Assembly (NCBI GenBank): GCA_020344865.1
Contig: CP070830.1
Location: 1,347,440-1,354,059 of the forward strand
Direction of reading: 5' to 3'
DNA from: Planctomycetota bacterium
Lineage (GTDB): Bacteria > Planctomycetota > Phycisphaerae > Sedimentisphaerales > Anaerobacaceae
DNA: 6,620 nucleotides
Each line of letters begins with the position of its first letter. The first letter of the stretch is position 1. This document shows, piece after piece, positions 5,501-6,620 of the stretch. A program made the translations under genes and the position numbers. The notes below the pieces were generated by a model. That model ran no database searches and had not been told where the DNA came from. It worked only from the letters and a program-made list of their open reading frames with translations.

Positions 5501-5524
5501 CAAAAACGACGGTCATCGACCGTC
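5501..5524 (-). terminator. Intrinsic terminator of the phosphotransferase gene
   Basis: A perfect GC-rich 7-bp stem, GACGGTC/GACCGTC (5508-5514 with 5518-5524), around a 3-nt loop. On the minus strand it is followed by G and then five T (5506-5502). It lies about 70 nt past the TGA stop of the phosphotransferase gene. The stem is short but stable and the T run is adequate. Confidence 0.75.
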
Positions 5525-5594
5525 ATCCCAGGCACAGCGGAGGCCCCCGCAATCCGGAATTCAAAACTAACCCTTCACCCCCACCTCTCACAAG

Positions 5595-6620
5595 TCATTG
5601 ATGTGCAATGGCTTGCGCCAACTTGTCCCGACTGTTGTCTATCCACTTTGCTTTGCGCTCAATCATCCGCAAAAACTCCAATCCGCTAAAATGGCCAAAA
5701 AATCCCGTTGCCGCAATCGGCAGTATCGCCTCCGCTATCATCGTTTCTACCATCAAATCAAAAAGCGAATCCAACCTATCCCTTTGTAAATCAACGACTT
5801 GCAGATACCCATCCAGAAACTGAACAAGCTTCGCCTGGTCAAGATAATCCGGCCAATCCGCCGGATTAGGTCGGTCGCCTACTATCGAAAACTGAAGCAT
5901 ACCATTAGCCAAATCTGTCACCCTTGGCGCCACCTTTACTGAGTCAAAATCAAGCACGGCAGTCAGTTTACCCCCATTAAAAAGCATGTTTCCGGGGTGC
6001 CAGTCCCCATGCACTACCTGCTGCGGCCACGAATCGAACCCAAGTTCACTCACTCGCACGCTCGATGCGTTATAAAGAACCATCAACGCCTCCGCCGTCT
6101 GCTGCAATTTCTTACCCGGCCTGGCACCTTTTTGCGTACCCGTCGTTCTTAAGTGCCTGCGAACGATGTTTGAGTCGTGAAAACTGCCCTTCGGCAGGTT
6201 GGCTTGGCTGGCAAAATCAGCTAAATACTCGTGAAACCTGGCCAGTTGCCTGCCCGTATCAACAGTGGCTTCTGCTGAGCCATCGTAGCGATAGCCTGTA
6301 ACAAACTGGAAAAGCTCGTAAATATGATGGTTTAATTGCAGGACCGTATCTTTCTGGTCACGAGTAGCAATCAGGTCGGTAACAGGAAACTTTTTGTCTG
6401 CCAGGTGATTCTGGACAGAGTGTGCGAAATTGACCCGGTACAGGTCGTCCTTTCCCTTCGGCCGGCGCTTCAACAGGAACTTGCCCTGCTCGGAGATAAT
6501 GACCATTTTTGGCGCGCGCTTACTGCCGGCAGTTAGGTGCTTTACCTGATGAATTACGCCGATGTCGTAGTGGCTGAGGACCTGAGCGAGCTCCTCGGAT
6601 GAAAAATGTGCGCCGCCTCG
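5595..6620 (-). CDS. APH/homoserine-kinase-II-like phosphotransferase, N-terminus cut by window edge
   Basis: A cytoplasmic kinase-fold enzyme expected to transfer phosphate from ATP to a small molecule; the substrate cannot be told. The frame is open to the window edge, so the internal ATG at 6506 is not the real start: the 38 upstream codons give family-like sequence (SSEELAQVLSHYDIGVI, then LTAGSKRAPK). Numbered from the edge, 341 residues are visible, and only a few N-terminal ones are probably missing. The ATP-binding lysine lies in FLLKRR (K51). The catalytic loop is VVHGDWHPGNML (D206, N211). The metal-binding motif is VLDFDSV (D224), followed by RVTDLANGM (D236). The C-terminal ~100 residues are helical, as usual for this superfamily. 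All key residues are present, so it should be active. Alternatives within the superfamily are a CotS-like or choline-kinase-like member; this sequence gives no basis for calling it an antibiotic-resistance enzyme. Confidence 0.88.
   Translation of the reverse strand, partial: RGGAHFSSEELAQVLSHYDIGVIHQVKHLTAGSKRAPKMVIISEQGKFLLKRRPKGKDDLYRVNFAHSVQNHLADKKFPVTDLIATRDQKDTVLQLNHHIYELFQFVTGYRYDGSAEATVDTGRQLARFHEYLADFASQANLPKGSFHDSNIVRRHLRTTGTQKGARPGKKLQQTAEALMVLYNASSVRVSELGFDSWPQQVVHGDWHPGNMLFNGGKLTAVLDFDSVKVAPRVTDLANGMLQFSIVGDRPNPADWPDYLDQAKLVQFLDGYLQVVDLQRDRLDSLFDLMVETMIAEAILPIAATGFFGHFSGLEFLRMIERKAKWIDNSRDKLAQAIAHQ

Larger units (their letters stand above)
5420..5561. repeat. 10-bp direct repeats bracketing the hairpin cluster
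   Basis: ATCCGGAATT occurs at 5420-5429 and again at 5552-5561, on either side of the palindromes at 5443-5524. The enclosed 122 bp has no terminal inverted repeats or gene. It could be a short insertion flanked by a target duplication, or two copies of a common intergenic fragment. Confidence 0.4.

Noticed and set aside
5089..5524. CRISPR array or origin
   Set aside because: No 25-40-bp direct repeats with even spacers, no cas or replication gene, and the repeat units are 7-12 bp and degenerate.

Overview
The window looks like chromosomal DNA of an environmental planctomycete, most likely Phycisphaerae-like. This is inferred from three things: a large secreted GLUG-repeat protein whose C-terminal beta domain (SKGRW…LPEGY…DTI) is, to my recollection, common in that group; very long, repeat-filled intergenic regions; and 7-bp-phased degenerate repeats. 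No ribosomal or other taxonomic marker is present, so the assignment is tentative. All three substantial genes lie on the minus strand.

Reading along the minus strand, from right to left: (1) 6620-5595 is a kinase-fold small-molecule phosphotransferase (APH/homoserine-kinase-II-like), cut at its N-terminus by the window edge and followed by a good intrinsic terminator at 5501-5524. (2) 5500-5034 is non-coding and unusually structured: a run of perfect palindromes, three copies of an A/T-stem module with a C-rich centre, short direct repeats, and two blocks of degenerate heptamers, one running 11 units in unbroken register. (3) 5033-5005 is a near-consensus sigma70-type promoter next to a long T tract. 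It drives a ~360-nt GC-rich leader (4998-4638) that holds several stem-loops and a possible 10-codon leader peptide. (4) 4637-3540 encodes an exported protein of unrecognised function with a Gly-rich tail, closed by a textbook intrinsic terminator (3471-3505). (5) 3470-3154 is non-coding and looks like a patchwork of intergenic repeat fragments. (6) 3153-2975 carries a perfect TATAAT and a leader with another heptamer block. (7) 2974-164 encodes the 936-aa GLUG protein. (8) 163-1 holds two adjacent stem-loops and no gene.

The genes do not form an operon: terminators or promoters separate each from the next. Two of the three products are predicted to be exported, and the kinase is cytoplasmic and unrelated in function as far as can be seen. 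I find no mobile element, CRISPR array, tRNA or rRNA. The less ordinary content is the structured non-coding DNA between 4640 and 5570, not the proteins.
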